Source: Ophioderma brevispina (taxonomy: Eukaryota > Echinodermata > Ophiuroidea > Amphilepidida > Ophiodermatidae). From it: a DNA stretch of 64,000 bases. The stretch spans positions 1-64,000 of the forward strand of contig JAMKCH010044282.1 of NCBI GenBank assembly GCA_023653785.1, given 5' to 3'. The stretch's first letter is position 1. Every line of letters starts with the position of its first letter. A program made the position numbers and the translations under genes. The notes under the pieces are model-generated. The model saw only the letters and a program-made list of their open reading frames with translations. It ran no database searches and was not told the DNA's origin. Positions 36,001-47,838 of the stretch are shown in pieces.

Positions 36001-36649
36001 ACCATCTTTTCCCCCATGCACCGCAGTGCTTACTATTTCTCATAGCGTGGTGTACCATTTATTCATATCCTTCACAAAAAAATGATTTACATTAAGCGTG
36101 GTGTACCAATTTATTCATATATTCACATTTTTGCTAGAACGAGTACCGTTGTAAAACCAGGCCAACAGGTTACGGCGAATGCGCGTACGCGGGCGATTTT
36201 CGAATGGATGACCGTAATGAATTTTTATATTTTCAACAACACGTTTACGGTGGCCGCCTATTCTTCAAGCACACGGCGTACGCTATCTAGTGTTTATAAA
36301 GTAGAAATCTGTCTGGTCACCTGACGGACGATTCCACATTATTGGGTTGCAACGTCACAGATAGGGGAAGTTCACTGGGGGTATTTTCTTTACGCTCCTA
36401 ACCGTATGTTTTTATCCGACTTGAGTCTGGTAAAAGTTCCCGGATGGAATGGGCACCGAATGAGATGCATTTCGGGTATTGTGCAAATAGTCTATTGCTA
36501 CCATAGAGTTGGAGTAATAAAAGTCTAATAGGTGGACAATCCACATGCATCACAGCGAGCTCACTGGTGGACGCTTGGATTTTACCGCAACCAAGCACCA
36601 ATACAAACAAACTTACGGCACTCGAAAAATGGCACTTTCATTCCTTTGA
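36001..36649. other. Gene-less stretch
   Basis: A 30-base local duplication ('GCGTGGTGTACCA...TTTATTCATAT' at 36045 and 36097). Otherwise nothing supported. Confidence 0.35.
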
Positions 36650-36960
36650 TTTCACCAGGTGCCCCTCGAATATTCCTTTTTATTCCTGGGTTCTTGGTTT
36701 TTGCATTCATAAATTCTCTCCTTCAGTCTGTTATCCCTTATCTTTCTCTCCTTCAGTCTTTTGTCCCTTATGCCTTGTCTTCGCTTCCCTTTGTCCTTCC
36801 CTCTTTCTTTCCTTCCCATCCTCCTTTCTTCCACTGTTATTCCTTCCTTACCTTATCCTCTCTCTTCTTTCCTCCTCTGTTCTTGGCTTCCCTTTCCCCT
36901 TCTTTCCTTTCCTTTCCTTCTTCCTCTTCCTTCCTCTTTCCTCTTTATTTGGCATGATTG
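36650..36960. repeat. Pyrimidine-rich low-complexity tract
   Basis: About 300 bases of nearly uninterrupted C and T with 'CTTCCCTTTCC', 'TCCTTCAGTCTTTTGTCCC' and similar phrases. It keeps all three plus frames open, giving misleading Ser/Phe/Leu/Pro frames of 140 codons. Long polypurine-polypyrimidine tracts can form triplex structures. Confidence 0.75.
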
Positions 36961-37049
36961 TTTGTTCTGCTTTTGTTTGGCCTCTTAATGTATAAATCTT
37001 GTGTTATCTCTTTTTTGTATATATTATAATTGTGAACTGTAAGAAGAGG
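36961..37049. other. Short gene-less gap
   Basis: No feature seen between the pyrimidine tract and large repeat R. Confidence 0.3.
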
Positions 37050-39700
37050 TCTCGCTGCGCCTTCACGCCTGAGAAGTTTATCGTCGCATAGATCGGGAGC
37101 CACGGGTTTTTTGCAGATTTTTCAAAATGGCTTCTTGCAAAATAGCATGGGCTATAGGCAAAGTTCGTAGTTTGCTATGACGATTGTGACGATATAATTT
37201 TTAGCACAGTCGTAGTACACAGTTTTGTAATATTGTATTTAGGTTTAGTTGGAATTTGAAACCCGGTCGGTAATGCGAGAAATAGCGGGTCCCCGCACTG
37301 CTCGGATCGTTGGTATTGGTTGGTAATCTTCGAAAATAAGCGTGTTCCTGTGGCTCATGGTAAATGAAATAACCGGAGCAGTCACGAGCCTTTGATTGCT
37401 ACGAGATCTGCTCACTGACCCATAGAGCTGGAATATTAAACCAAGAGGAAAATCGCGTGTATTATGGAAGAGCCCAACCGAACCGTTTTTCCTCCTCTCT
37501 CTCACACAAAGCGCAGCCGTGTTGTTGCTGCTGCTTAAGCCACGCGCCGGTGTCGTTCCACTGTTGAGGGCGCAGCCACACGCATATAAAAAATCGGTGC
37601 GTCACGCGAGTATGTTACCGTGTTGATTTCCCCAGTTTTTCACACTTGTATGTCTATACTTTGTCCTCAAATCTAAAGTTGAAGGTGACGTCCATTATGC
37701 GTCTTTTGCATTTCACAATTCACTAGCGGCTCGGAATCGTTGGGCCGCCTTTATTTCGGCGTGTGTAACATGCTCTGATTCCAAGCCTAGCGCGCGCGAT
37801 CATGGGTGTCCACATATAAAGTCGCAGTGACGTCACCTTCAACTTGAAGAATGACACAAACTATAGTGGGTAGAAGGTGTGTTCGTGCACCCCCCCCCCT
37901 GAATAAACTTGCTAATCATGCACTATATTCAGAAAAAAACTGCGTAGAAAACGATTAAGCTATGTAAAAAAAAAATCAAAAGTGTCGTCACGTATCATTT
38001 TATTCTATATGCAAATTTATACAAATGCAATTGTAGCGCCCATTACAGAAAAATGACAATTTTCATATATCTCAGCCCACAACTGTTGATAAATGAACAA
38101 ATTAGGTGTTCCCTGGGCTGGGGGCCTATGTTTCGAGGGTCCAAAGATCAAGAAGGAACCATTTTTTAAAACATGACAGATTGTCCCATGAATGACTATA
38201 TGCAAATATAACCGGTCGCCCATTAGCTAAAAATAATACAACAATTTTCGATATATCTTCACCAAATACTGTTGATAAATAAATGAACAAATAAGGTGAG
38301 ATGGAACGCTGTTTTTGAGGATCAAAGATCACGATAGAACCATTCTGAAAATTACCGAGTGTCCCATGATGACAATGCAAATCTATGTGGGTGCCATATA
38401 AGCTAAAACTCCATTATTTGGGGTATTCTTGCCAATATTCCACATACCTCTCCACATAAGACGAGACCTATGTTTTGTGATTGTGTCCCGATGAATAATT
38501 TAAAAGGTACTCCAGAAATTCTATCAGTTTCATGTGTCATCATGGTTCACCTGCAAAATCTAAGAATATGCAAATTTATGGCCTTACAATGTCGATAGTC
38601 TCGTTGTGGGGGGTAATGTAAGAAAACTTTGTTTACCATGTAAATTTAGACTTTGTCACATATAACTCTAGCTGTGATGGGATACCCGCCTCGCACGTTT
38701 TTGCTGGAGTTAAAACGAATCCAGATCCGATAATAACTGTAAAACATTTCTTTGTAAAAAATTCACGGGTATCAATGATACAAGGCTAATGCGAGACTAA
38801 GATACTGTGTTTTGTTATCATGCCAAAAAGAAACCGTGAAGGACAGAACTCTACGGTCTCCAATGATCTCTCTGCCAACATGCACGTGTGATATCCATTA
38901 TTGGAAATCGCGGGTTATTTTTATACCCTCAGCTAAAATTTAACGGAACTGCCGGAAAAAAATTACTTGGCCAAAGACGTTCTAAAGGTTTCTAAAAATC
39001 ACTCCTCAAAACAAATATCACATTTAGCTAATCAAAATCTGTACGCATTAAATACTTTTAAAAAGCATTAAGCATTTTCTCTTTTAATTCAATGTGTGCT
39101 ATAATTAAAGACTAATGTAACACATTATACCAGTGACATGTTTTGTAATCCAAAGTCCAAAAAGAAGAAAGATCTCCGGGAAACTGAAGAAAAGGATTTC
39201 TTCGGTTCTTCTCCGCATTCCGTCATGTGCTATCCCTATTGTAGCATAAAATCAGGCAAATAGAACGACTACGTATGGTCTTATCAGTCCCACGCAGAAA
39301 GCATTGTGACGGCTTGTAGGACATTGATGCTCATATCTTCAAACAGAGTGAGATCTTTGCTGTTATCTTTGTTACTCCTTTGCTTTTGAAAATTTGTGTG
39401 TGTGTGTTCTTGTGTGTGTGCGTGTGTGTATGTGTTTTTAATGGAACTAAAACTATGCGGCTCTGAGAACCTGCTGAAACGCCTAAAGAAGGACCCAATG
39501 AATTACCATATCTCCTTTACAAAGGTAATCATCACAAAAAAGTTAATGCAGTTGCATTTTGGTAATCCTGTTTCTGCTTCTGAAGCTATTGCACAGGCTT
39601 ACACTCCTGGAAACAGGGACATGTGTCAAGGTGTTGCGCTCCTTCGTCGCGATATTTTGCAGGCCTTCAATGAGTCCATAGACCTCTAGTTTAGTGATTT
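37050..39700 (+). repeat. Large dispersed repeat R, copy 1
   Basis: Collinear over its length with 39845-42330: 'TCGTCGCATAGATCGG' at the left, the CRE MITE, 'GTCATGTGCTATCC' and 'GTGTCAAGGTGTTGC' at the right. The last 300 bases hold a frame (39396-39689) whose end, about 50 residues including QLHFGNPVSASEAIAQAYTP, is partly conserved in the other copies. This suggests a decayed element protein I do not recognise. A GT microsatellite lies at 39396-39435 and a GATT tail at 39766-39797. Confidence 0.75.
37655..37866. mobile_element. CRE-bearing MITE, copy 3 (inside repeat R copy 1)
   Basis: Ends 'ATCTAAAGTTGAAGGTGACG' and 'GTGACGTCACCTTCAACTTG'. The right CRE palindrome is perfect (37828-37835); the left reads TGACGTCC. 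It occupies the same position in repeat R as copy 4, so it inserted before R was duplicated. Confidence 0.8.
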
Positions 39701-39844
39701 TTCTGGGTGGGCTTGCTTATAGATATTGTTATAGACACTGCTGTGATGTTGAAGTTCAAATAAATTTGGATTGATTGATTGGATTGATTGGATTGATATC
39801 AAATATCCCTTTTATTCCAAGAACATCATCAGGCATGTGGTTTT

Positions 39845-42330
39845 TGCAGAAAGTTGTATCGTCGCATAGATCGGCACGGAGTTTTTTGCAGATTTTCAAA
39901 AACATGGCTTCTAAAATATTCATGGGCTATAGCAAGTTTCGTAGTTGCTATGACGATGGTGACGTATTTCAACAGTCGGTAGTACAAACAGTTTGTACTA
40001 TTGTATTTAGTATGGAACCATTCGACCTCGGTAAGTGCGAAAAATATCGTCCCCGCGCTTCTCCGGTCCGTTTGTAATTGTTGGTAATCAGCGAAAATAA
40101 GCGTGTTTCGTGGGCCATTGTAATAAATGACGGGAGCATCCATAATGCCCTTGATTGCTTACGAAATCTGCTCACTGACCATAATCTGGAATACTTAAAC
40201 CAATAGGAGGGGAGCCGCGGTATTATTGAATACCCAAGCCCGTAACCGTTTTCCCTCACACACAAAGCGGCGCCGTGGTTGTTGCTGCGTAAGCACGCGC
40301 GTTTCGTCACTGTTGAGGTGCAAAGCACACGCATATAAAAATCGGTGCGTCACGCGATATGTTACCAGTGTTGCATTTCGCCCAGTGTTTTCCTTGTAGT
40401 CTATCGTTGTCTGCATCTAAGTTGAAGGTGACGTCATTATGCGTCTATGCATTCCCACTAGTGTCTCGATCGTGCCGCCTTTATATTCGCGTTTGTAACA
40501 TGCTTTGATCCCAAGCATAGCGCGCGCGATTCTGGTTGTAGCATAAAAGTCGCAGGGACGTCACCTTCAACTTAGATGACCTAACTATAGTGGTATAATG
40601 TGGTTTTCGTGCACCCCCCTGAAATAAAACTTCTAATCAATGTCACTATATCAGAAAAAAAATAAAGTATATCATTTTTTGTGATGATATGTTAAAAAAA
40701 TCCAAAAGTGGCCCACGTAATCAATTTTTATGCAAATTTATATGCAAATTAGTATCGCCATTACAGAGCAAATACAATTTTCAATATATCTCGGCCAATA
40801 CTGTTGATAATGAACAAATGAGGTGTCTGGGCCTATGTGTTTCGAGGGTCACAGATCAAGATGGAACCATTTTTTAACATTACCAGATGTCCCCATTGAG
40901 GACTAATTGCAAATTAGGTCCGCTTAGCTAAAAATACAATTTTCGATATATCTCACCAATACTGTTTGATAAATGAACAAATAGGTGAGTGGACCTGTTT
41001 GATGATCAAAGAATCACGATAAGAAACCGATTTGTGAAATTACCATATGTCCAAATGATAACAATGCAATTATGGGGTCGCCATTATCTAAAAATCCTTT
41101 TGGGGGTATATCTTTGGCCAAATTCCACCATACCATGGGGCCCACCTAAGATGCCGAGACCTATTTTTTGGATTGTCGAGGATAATTTTAAAGTAACTCA
41201 TACTTTATGTTCATGTGTCCTAACATGTTCCCCTGCCAATACTAGAATGATCAAATTAAATGGCCTTCAATGTCGATATTCCTCGTTTTGGGGGTAATTT
41301 TAAGAAACTATGTTGACCAATTTAAATTTAGACTTGCACATAATACTCTAGCATGATGGGACCCCGTTTTGCTGGATTTAAAACCAATCCCAATCCCGAT
41401 ATACTTGTAACAGGGCTTTTAAATATTCAAGGTATGCAATGATACAAAAATGCGAGACGAGATACTGTGTTGTTTTCATGCCAAAAAGAAACCGTGAAGG
41501 ATCACTTCTACTACCATTCTCCATGACTCTCTTGCCAACATGCAGGTGATATCCTTATTGTATCCTGGTATTTTTATACCCTCATTATTAAAGACTGCAT
41601 GAGAAAAATTACTTGGCCAAAGACGTTTGGTCTAAAATACAATCATCCCAAAACAAAATTATCAACATTACACTTACAATCTGTACTCAGTAAATACTTT
41701 TAAAAAGCAGTAGCATTTTTCCTCTTTAATTTCATGTGTGCATAAATTAAAGACTAATTTAACACTTAAGACAGTGGACATGTTGTAATCAACCACAACG
41801 AAATGTCCGGAAACGTGAAGACAAGGATTCTTTTTCTGTGGTCTTCGACGCATCCGTCATGTGCTATCCATATTGTAGCATAAAATCAAGGCAAAGAGAA
41901 CGACTACGTTGGTATATCAGTCCGCCAACCAGAAAAGCATTTGTTGACCTTCTTGTAGGACATTGGTCTCATATCCTCAAACAGAGTGAGATCTTGCTGT
42001 TAATCTTGTTACCCTTGCTTTGGAACTTGTGTGTGTGGTGTGGTTCTTGTGGTGGTGTAGGATTGTGATGTGTTTTTATAAAACTAAACTATGCTCTGAA
42101 ACCTGCTGACAACGCGCTACAGAAGACCCATGAAAGACCATATCTCCTTTCCAAGGTAGAGATCACCACAAAAAGTAGTCAGTTGCATTTTGGAATAACT
42201 GTTTTCTGAATCTATTGCACAAGCTTTACACTCCTACTCCTTGAAACATTGACATGTGTCAAGGTGTTGCTCTCCTTCGTCTCGATACTTTTGCAGGCCT
42301 TTCAATGATGTCCATAGACCCTCGAGTTAT
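39845..42330 (+). repeat. Large dispersed repeat R, copy 2
   Basis: Direct repeat of 37050-39700, starting about 145 bases after it. Shared blocks include 'TTCGTAGTTGCTATGACG', 'CGATATATCTCACCAATACT' and 'AAAAAGAAACCGTGAAGG'. The reading-frame remnant near the right end is broken. Indels relative to copy 1 occur every few tens of bases. Confidence 0.75.
40397..40590. mobile_element. CRE-bearing MITE, copy 4 (inside repeat R copy 2)
   Basis: Left end 'CATCTAAGTTGAAGGTGACG' with perfect TGACGTCA at 40429-40436. Right end 'GGACGTCACCTTCAACTTAG' has one mismatch in the palindrome. Core 'CATAGCGCGCGCGATTC'. Confidence 0.8.
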
Positions 42331-42989
42331 GATTTTCTGGTGGGGAGTCCCAGTTGCAGGCTCCTAATCCATTCACGGGCATCTTTGCCTGTGCTGCCAA
42401 TAAACCTGAAAAAACCCATATAAACTATTCTTTGCATATTAGTAGTATATATAGATCGTGTCTTCTAAAAAAATGAGCCTCAGGAAACTCTGGGCCAATG
42501 CGGTGGAGTGAAAATGGTGGAATTCTTCTGTGTGTTTGACCCTCTCGACTCCTTGCACTCCTGTATTGTGATCCCGTGCAGCACTGTTGACATGTTGCAT
42601 GCTAGTGACATTAAGTAAGATATATTCACGTTACCATTTTCCAATGGAATATTACCTGTCTTCGGTCATAAATTGAGGTCTATGTTGAGGCCTACGTTTG
42701 ATTCTTTGACCCGGTCCTTGGCCAGGGCTGTTTTTTAAACTCAAAACAAAAAATCATAAACTGTCAGAGTGGCCAACCGGTGCAGAATCATGATGAGATG
42801 CTTGTTTTGGAACAGTAATATCGGAGACTGATTTCCATTGTCCCCTCTGGCACTGCACTTTACAAGGTCTTGCCCACAGATGTTTAAACTTGGGCTTTTA
42901 TCTCTAAGTCATCTTTACACGCTATTACCATGCAGAGGAACCGGTTATGGTCAGCAGGTATGACTTTTGTCAAGATGCATCTCCATGTC
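42331..42989. other. Gene-less stretch between repeats R2 and R3
   Basis: No open frame or repeat partner that I can defend. Confidence 0.3.
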
Positions 42990-44425
42990 GTGTGACGTGT
43001 TATATGCCAGGAAGGTCTATGGACTCATGGAAAGCCTGCTGAATATTCCGAAGAGACGATACCTTGACACTACTCGATAAAAGTTGACCAGACCATTTTT
43101 CTGGGCCCGCAACTCCCCTTTGCTCTCCCAAGAGGAGTAGACTTTAAGGGTGCTTTGTGGGTATCGCCTTTAATCTCTACTGTTGGTCACGGAATAAATT
43201 TCCTGGTGGGAGATGGGTCACCGTGAAGACACTCTACAGGGGGAGGGGGGGTTGGGGAAATGGCGATGCCTCCTGTGAAGTCGATACTTCGGTTGTGTAT
43301 CGCCCAGCAGACGATGATATCCACCGTTCAAGATCGAGTTTTGTTCTGAGCACAGTTAGGACTGATTCACAGACGTATAGCATCGATATTAGGGACTTAT
43401 TTTGTCGGAGATGTCCCTTTCCTAGAGCTGCTCCAATGCTTATCCTGCAGTTTCCTTTAAATTTACTGAGGGATTAAAACTACTACGATGCTAAATGTTT
43501 TAGAAGTACTTTACTGAGTACATATTTGTAATTCTAAATTTGTAATCTTGTTTTGGGATGATTGTAGAAACATCTTTTTTTCTCCTTTAGTTCCTTTAAA
43601 TATACTGAGGGTTAAAACTACCATGATACAATAGGGTCATCACCCTTAGGCATGTTGGCAGAGTGATCATTGGAGACTGTAAGTTCTGTTCTTCATCGTT
43701 TGGTCTTTGTCGCAGATACAACACAGTATCTTAGTCACGCATTAATCTTGTATCATTCCATACCTTGAATTTGAGAATGTTACAAGTTTAGGTAATAACA
43801 AAGTCCTAAATTTACTGGCCAGCAACGTTTCTTATAAATACCCACAAAACGAGACGATCGACATTGAAGGCCCTAATTTTCATAGTCCCCTTAGGAATTT
43901 GCAAGGGGAAACATGTTAATGATAAATAAACATAATTTATGAGTGCCCTTTAAATTATCCTTGACCCTAAAAACTAGTCTCGTCCATCTATTGGCATAGG
44001 TATGTGGACTATTTTGGCCAAGATAATGCCCAATATGGATTTGTTGGCATGGCGACCCCCTAATTTGCATATTAATGTCATCATGTGGACATCTGAGTAT
44101 TTTTCTTGATCCATCCAGTCTTGATCTTTGCCCTCAAAACATAGTTCCAGTCCCCTTATTTGTTTCCATTTATCAACAGTATTGCTGCGATCTACGTAAA
44201 ATTGTTATTTTTCTCTTTCTGTAATGCCCGACTAGCTTATAATTTTGGATAAATGTGCATAAAATGATACGTGGGAGACACTTTTTTTTTGTTTTTCACA
44301 TAGCTAATCGTTTTCTTCTACGCAGTTTTGTTTCTGATATAGTGACATTGATTAGTAGTTTATTTCATTGGGTGCACGACCACCCCTTCTACCCACTAGA
44401 CATATTGTCTGATCGGCTGGCCTGT
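42990..44425 (-). repeat. Large dispersed repeat R, copy 3 (inverted, truncated)
   Basis: Reverse complement of parts of copies 1 and 2: 44243-44400 mirrors 37864-38005, 43646-43760 mirrors the 'AAGAAACCGTGAAGG' region, and 43010-43075 mirrors the 'GTGTCAAGGTGTTGC...TCCATAGACC' end. It lacks the part left of the CRE MITE. A segment at about 43080-43480, with a frame of 106 codons (43157-43477, unrecognised), has no counterpart and is probably an insertion. Confidence 0.7.
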
Positions 44426-44426
44426 T

Positions 44427-45600
44427 TTTGCTCTGCAATAATTATGCAAAACCAATCGATTGAAGAAACTATGCTCTAAAAAGATTCCTCCTGCAACATC
44501 CCTTATGCACAAACCAGTTCTACCCGATGACCCCTGTTAATTTTGCTTAGGAAAAGAAGATATTTGAGTTCCGTGAGATAAGCATGTGGCATCAGTTTTT
44601 GTTGTTTGTTGTTTCACATCACTAAGGTGTGTTTCTATCGGGACCATTTACCGGAAAAGCAGAGGATACGGATTAAATGTGCTCAATAGAAACTTGACCT
44701 CCCTCACTATTTACCGGTAAATCACCCCCGGCAAAATTTTCCTTTTCGAGGAAGGAAATAGCGGTGTCACTTACCGTTAAACGCCAATAGAAACACACTC
44801 CGTTCCGCGACAGTGCGCATTCAAGCGAGTAAATGGAAATTGATAATACCGCGTGATTACGATCGACGATAGGCCCTACTTGTGGACGTGGTAGACTAGA
44901 GAGATGATGGCCAGCATTCGGCCTGGATTCGGCGGTGGACCCTCCCCTTATCTTACTTAAAACCTCTACTTCTCTCCGCTTTACAACTACATTTACAGGG
45001 GCTTCTCCCCCTTCTCTGCTGAGTTCACCGAACATTTAAACCCATCTAAACCATCATTTGCCTCTGAATTTTGGACTGTAAAATGTCAAAGATTGACATC
45101 ACACCTACCATGGAGGTATAAAATTTTATTTTATACCTCCATGATCCTACTATCGCAACCCCCGCCATATTTTTGTTGAAAAAGTCAACCCGCAATGCTT
45201 TACGTTGACCTCAGTGTACGAACCTTTGCCGGCCAAGTTTTATGTGGAGTTGATCGAGAGTCAATCCGGTAGTATTACCGGTAAACAGTGCCCAATAGAA
45301 ATGACCCGTTATCCACCTTTCCTTCCTTGTCTCTTTCCCGGTAGAGATTTCCCCGTAAAATGCAGAGCTTCAATAGAAACACGCTTTAAGTGTGACGAAC
45401 GTAAAATAACTACTCGCGTGTCTCATAAATATGCTAAAGGAACTTTCCAAATACGACGTCACGTAAACCAAATATGGTTGGTGCCCAAAACTATGTTAAT
45501 GAAAGTGCGTATGCCTCATTAAATACTTTTTGGCAGCTAGATTTTGGGTACGCCGTTTCGGGAGAATCTTCGGTTCTGGGGTTTATTTACGTATTGTCAC
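44427..45600. repeat. Diverged repeat S, copy 2, interrupted by a MITE
   Basis: 44430-44626 and 45385-45600 are collinear with 35371-35910. The interruption coincides with the boundaries of the MITE at 44627-45384. Confidence 0.65.
44627..45384. mobile_element. MITE with GTGTTTCTAT inverted ends nested in repeat S
   Basis: Ends 'GTGTGTTTCTATCGGGA' and 'TTCAATAGAAACACGC' are inverted. Internal phrases 'TATTTACCGGTAAATC', 'CAATAGAAACACACTCC' and 'ATTACCGGTAAACAG' repeat the same theme. The 120-codon minus-strand frame (44673-45035) lies inside and is unrecognised. A perfect hairpin (CATGGAGGTATAA / TTATACCTCCATG) is at 45109-45144. Confidence 0.7.
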
Positions 45601-46579
45601 TGACCTATATGAAATACATGCCGCAAGAAGCTACGCAGAGGTTCGGCGCATTCTTCGACCAATTACCCATCGCGAAACGAGGTGCGAAGTTCCTCTTGGC
45701 TCACGCGTCCACTCGCAGCCTGTGTTGGTTTCTGCCCAACAAATTATAATCAGAATGTCTAATTTGACGGTGTATACCGTATAATTATTAGGTATTTTAC
45801 TGTAAACCGCTTATTTTTTTTATCGTTTGTGTTCGTATTTTACCGTAAAAATAGGTCCACAGTAATAATGCGTTGGATTTTTGACAGTGTACCGTTTATT
45901 GCCATTATTGAAAATGCAGCATTCTGATTGGGCAGTTTTACTGCAGCATTCTTACTATAATGGTTTGCGAATGCATTTTCCCATTATATTTAAACCAAAA
46001 ATAAAAAAGATAATAAAATAGAAATAACGGGTTTGCAGTATCATCTACTTGTTTACGGTCTCAGAATGTATCCTGCCGAAAAAAATGATTATAGTATCCG
46101 GTAGATATGGTCCATGTATGGCCTGACCGTAAGTTGAGGATATATCCATTTTTTTTTTTGCTGAACGTGATAGATAAGGTGTGTAGAATTAGAATCTGCC
46201 GGGTGCCACCTTGGCCCCCTTGGGCGTTTTGAGAAATCCAAGATGGCGTCTCCATAAATGAAAGTATCAATTCAACCCTATATTAAATGAATCAAACTAT
46301 GGACTTAATAATGAACAAGTGCATGGCACAAGTGCATGGCACTTATATCATTGAGTCATACTTCAAATTCAAAAAAATGGAGGTCCAAATCTAATAATTT
46401 ATTTCAAATGCTGCCCTATAACGCAATCCTGCGATAAAAAATAAGCAAAGTGCTTAGATTTATGTTTTTATACACAATAACGTGTTTTCTGATATTTTTC
46501 TTTTAAAGCTGTACATGATGCCAATCAATATGGCAGCCAACGTGTAATAATCTTCCGGGAATTACAACATAACTGAATC
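45601..46579. other. Gene-less stretch with an old repeat shared with about 61,480-61,600
   Basis: 45914-46040 ('AATGCAGCATTCTGATTGGG...CGGGTTTGCAG') loosely parallels 61482-61600 ('AATGCAGCATTCTGATGTC...AGGGTTTGCATG'). No gene supported. Confidence 0.35.
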
Positions 46580-46665
46580 TCACAGGGCTCGAACACGCGC
46601 CTATACGCATGGATGAGCACAATACACTGGAGTCAAGCGCTTACCTGATTGAGCTATCATTCCGT
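46580..46665 (-). repeat. tRNA-like sequence (SINE head or tRNA relic)
   Basis: Read on the minus strand, 'GATAGCTCAATCAGGTAAGC' matches a tRNA D-arm/A box (TAGCTCAATCAGG) and 'GTGTTCGAGCCC' matches a B box about 50 bases on. The D stem pairs (GCTC with GCGC, one G-U). The acceptor and anticodon stems do not pair well. A retroposon head or dead tRNA is more likely than a working gene. Confidence 0.4.
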
Positions 46666-46667
46666 TT

Positions 46668-47686
46668 ATGGTTCTGTTTTATTAGGTGAGCGGCAGATAG
46701 GCGTTTTGAATCGACTTAATTACCGTCCGCTTTATGGTTCTGTTATTAGGTGAGCGGCAGATAGGCGTTTTGAATCGACTTAATTACCCACCGGACAAAA
46801 CTTTTTGAGATATCTCATTTGTTCAGAAAAATGTCTAGTTTCAGATTTTGCCCTGTTTAGTGACTGAAATTGGTGCAGATTTCCTCCAAATCACTTTTTG
46901 CCCAATTCAGAGCTTTTTTGAAGCAAAATAACCCAAAATCTGTTTTCTTCTATAAAATTGGCATTTTAAAAATATTTGACTTTCAGATAATTTTGGTATC
47001 AAATTAAAGGTATTGACACATTTCATCATTTAAATTATAATTTGAAAGACAAATTTGCTATAGACATGACCAAATAAGGAGAAAAGGGTCAAAATTTGGG
47101 TTAAAAAAGTGATTTTTTGGTATTTTTTGGGAAACTTTCCATATAATGCAAGAACCCAATTGTACAAAAGGGCAAATGAGGTGTCATTTTGTTTTGTAAG
47201 AATGTCTAGTTTCAGATTTGACCCAAAAAGAAACCAAAAAGAAGTTTTGTTGCCATGGAAACAGGATTTTGTTGAACCATGTATTTTGCCCAATTTATGA
47301 CATTTCTGCTAAAAATAGCCCTGTCCACCTCACTATATATATATCTGGCTTCCATTAAAAGATCTATAGTTTACATAACAGGAACATTACTTTTGTATCA
47401 AGTTAAAGATATTTTTATTTCAAAAATCAAATTTGAAACCCAATTTTAACCTATACAAGTCCAAACAAGGTAACAATTGTTCCAAATTTGGGCCAAAAAT
47501 GTCATTTTTTGATCTTTTTGCATACTTTTAATAAAATTGAAAATATTTTTTGCTTTTTTTAATTTTTGGTTTCTTTTTGGTCAAATCTGAAACTAGACAT
47601 TCTTACAAACAAAAAGTTTTGTCCGGTGGGGTAATTAAACTTTAAATTTAAGCCCTTTTGCCATTTTTGCCGCTCACCATATATAT
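46668..47686. mobile_element. MITE with long inverted ends (GGTGAGCGGC...TTAATTACCC), 5' end duplicated in tandem
   Basis: 'GGTGAGCGGCAGATAGGCG' and 'TTAATTACCCACCGGACAAA' near 46748-46809 are mirrored by 'TTTGTCCGGTGGGGTAATTAA' and 'GCCGCTCACC' at 47618-47678. Farther in, 'ATGTCTAGTTTCAGATTT' appears at both ends and again near 47205. The first 62 bases of the left end occur twice in tandem (46668-46730 and 46731-46790). Confidence 0.7.
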
Positions 47687-47838
47687 TCAGGGGACAGAAT
47701 AAGGCGACCAATTGCGCGTCTGACGTAATTTGACGGTGCAGAACAAATGTCGGCCGTGTACAATAATATGTGAACATTTTAAAGTTGTTTAAAACAGAAA
47801 GTCGAAAACCCGACTCCAATAGGGCATGTTTTGACATT

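Noticed and set aside
36532..36995. Overlapping plus-strand frames of 141 and 142 codons
   Set aside because: They result from a stop-free pyrimidine tract open in all phases.
44673..45035. 120-codon minus-strand frame
   Set aside because: Lies wholly inside a non-autonomous inverted-repeat element and matches no family I know.
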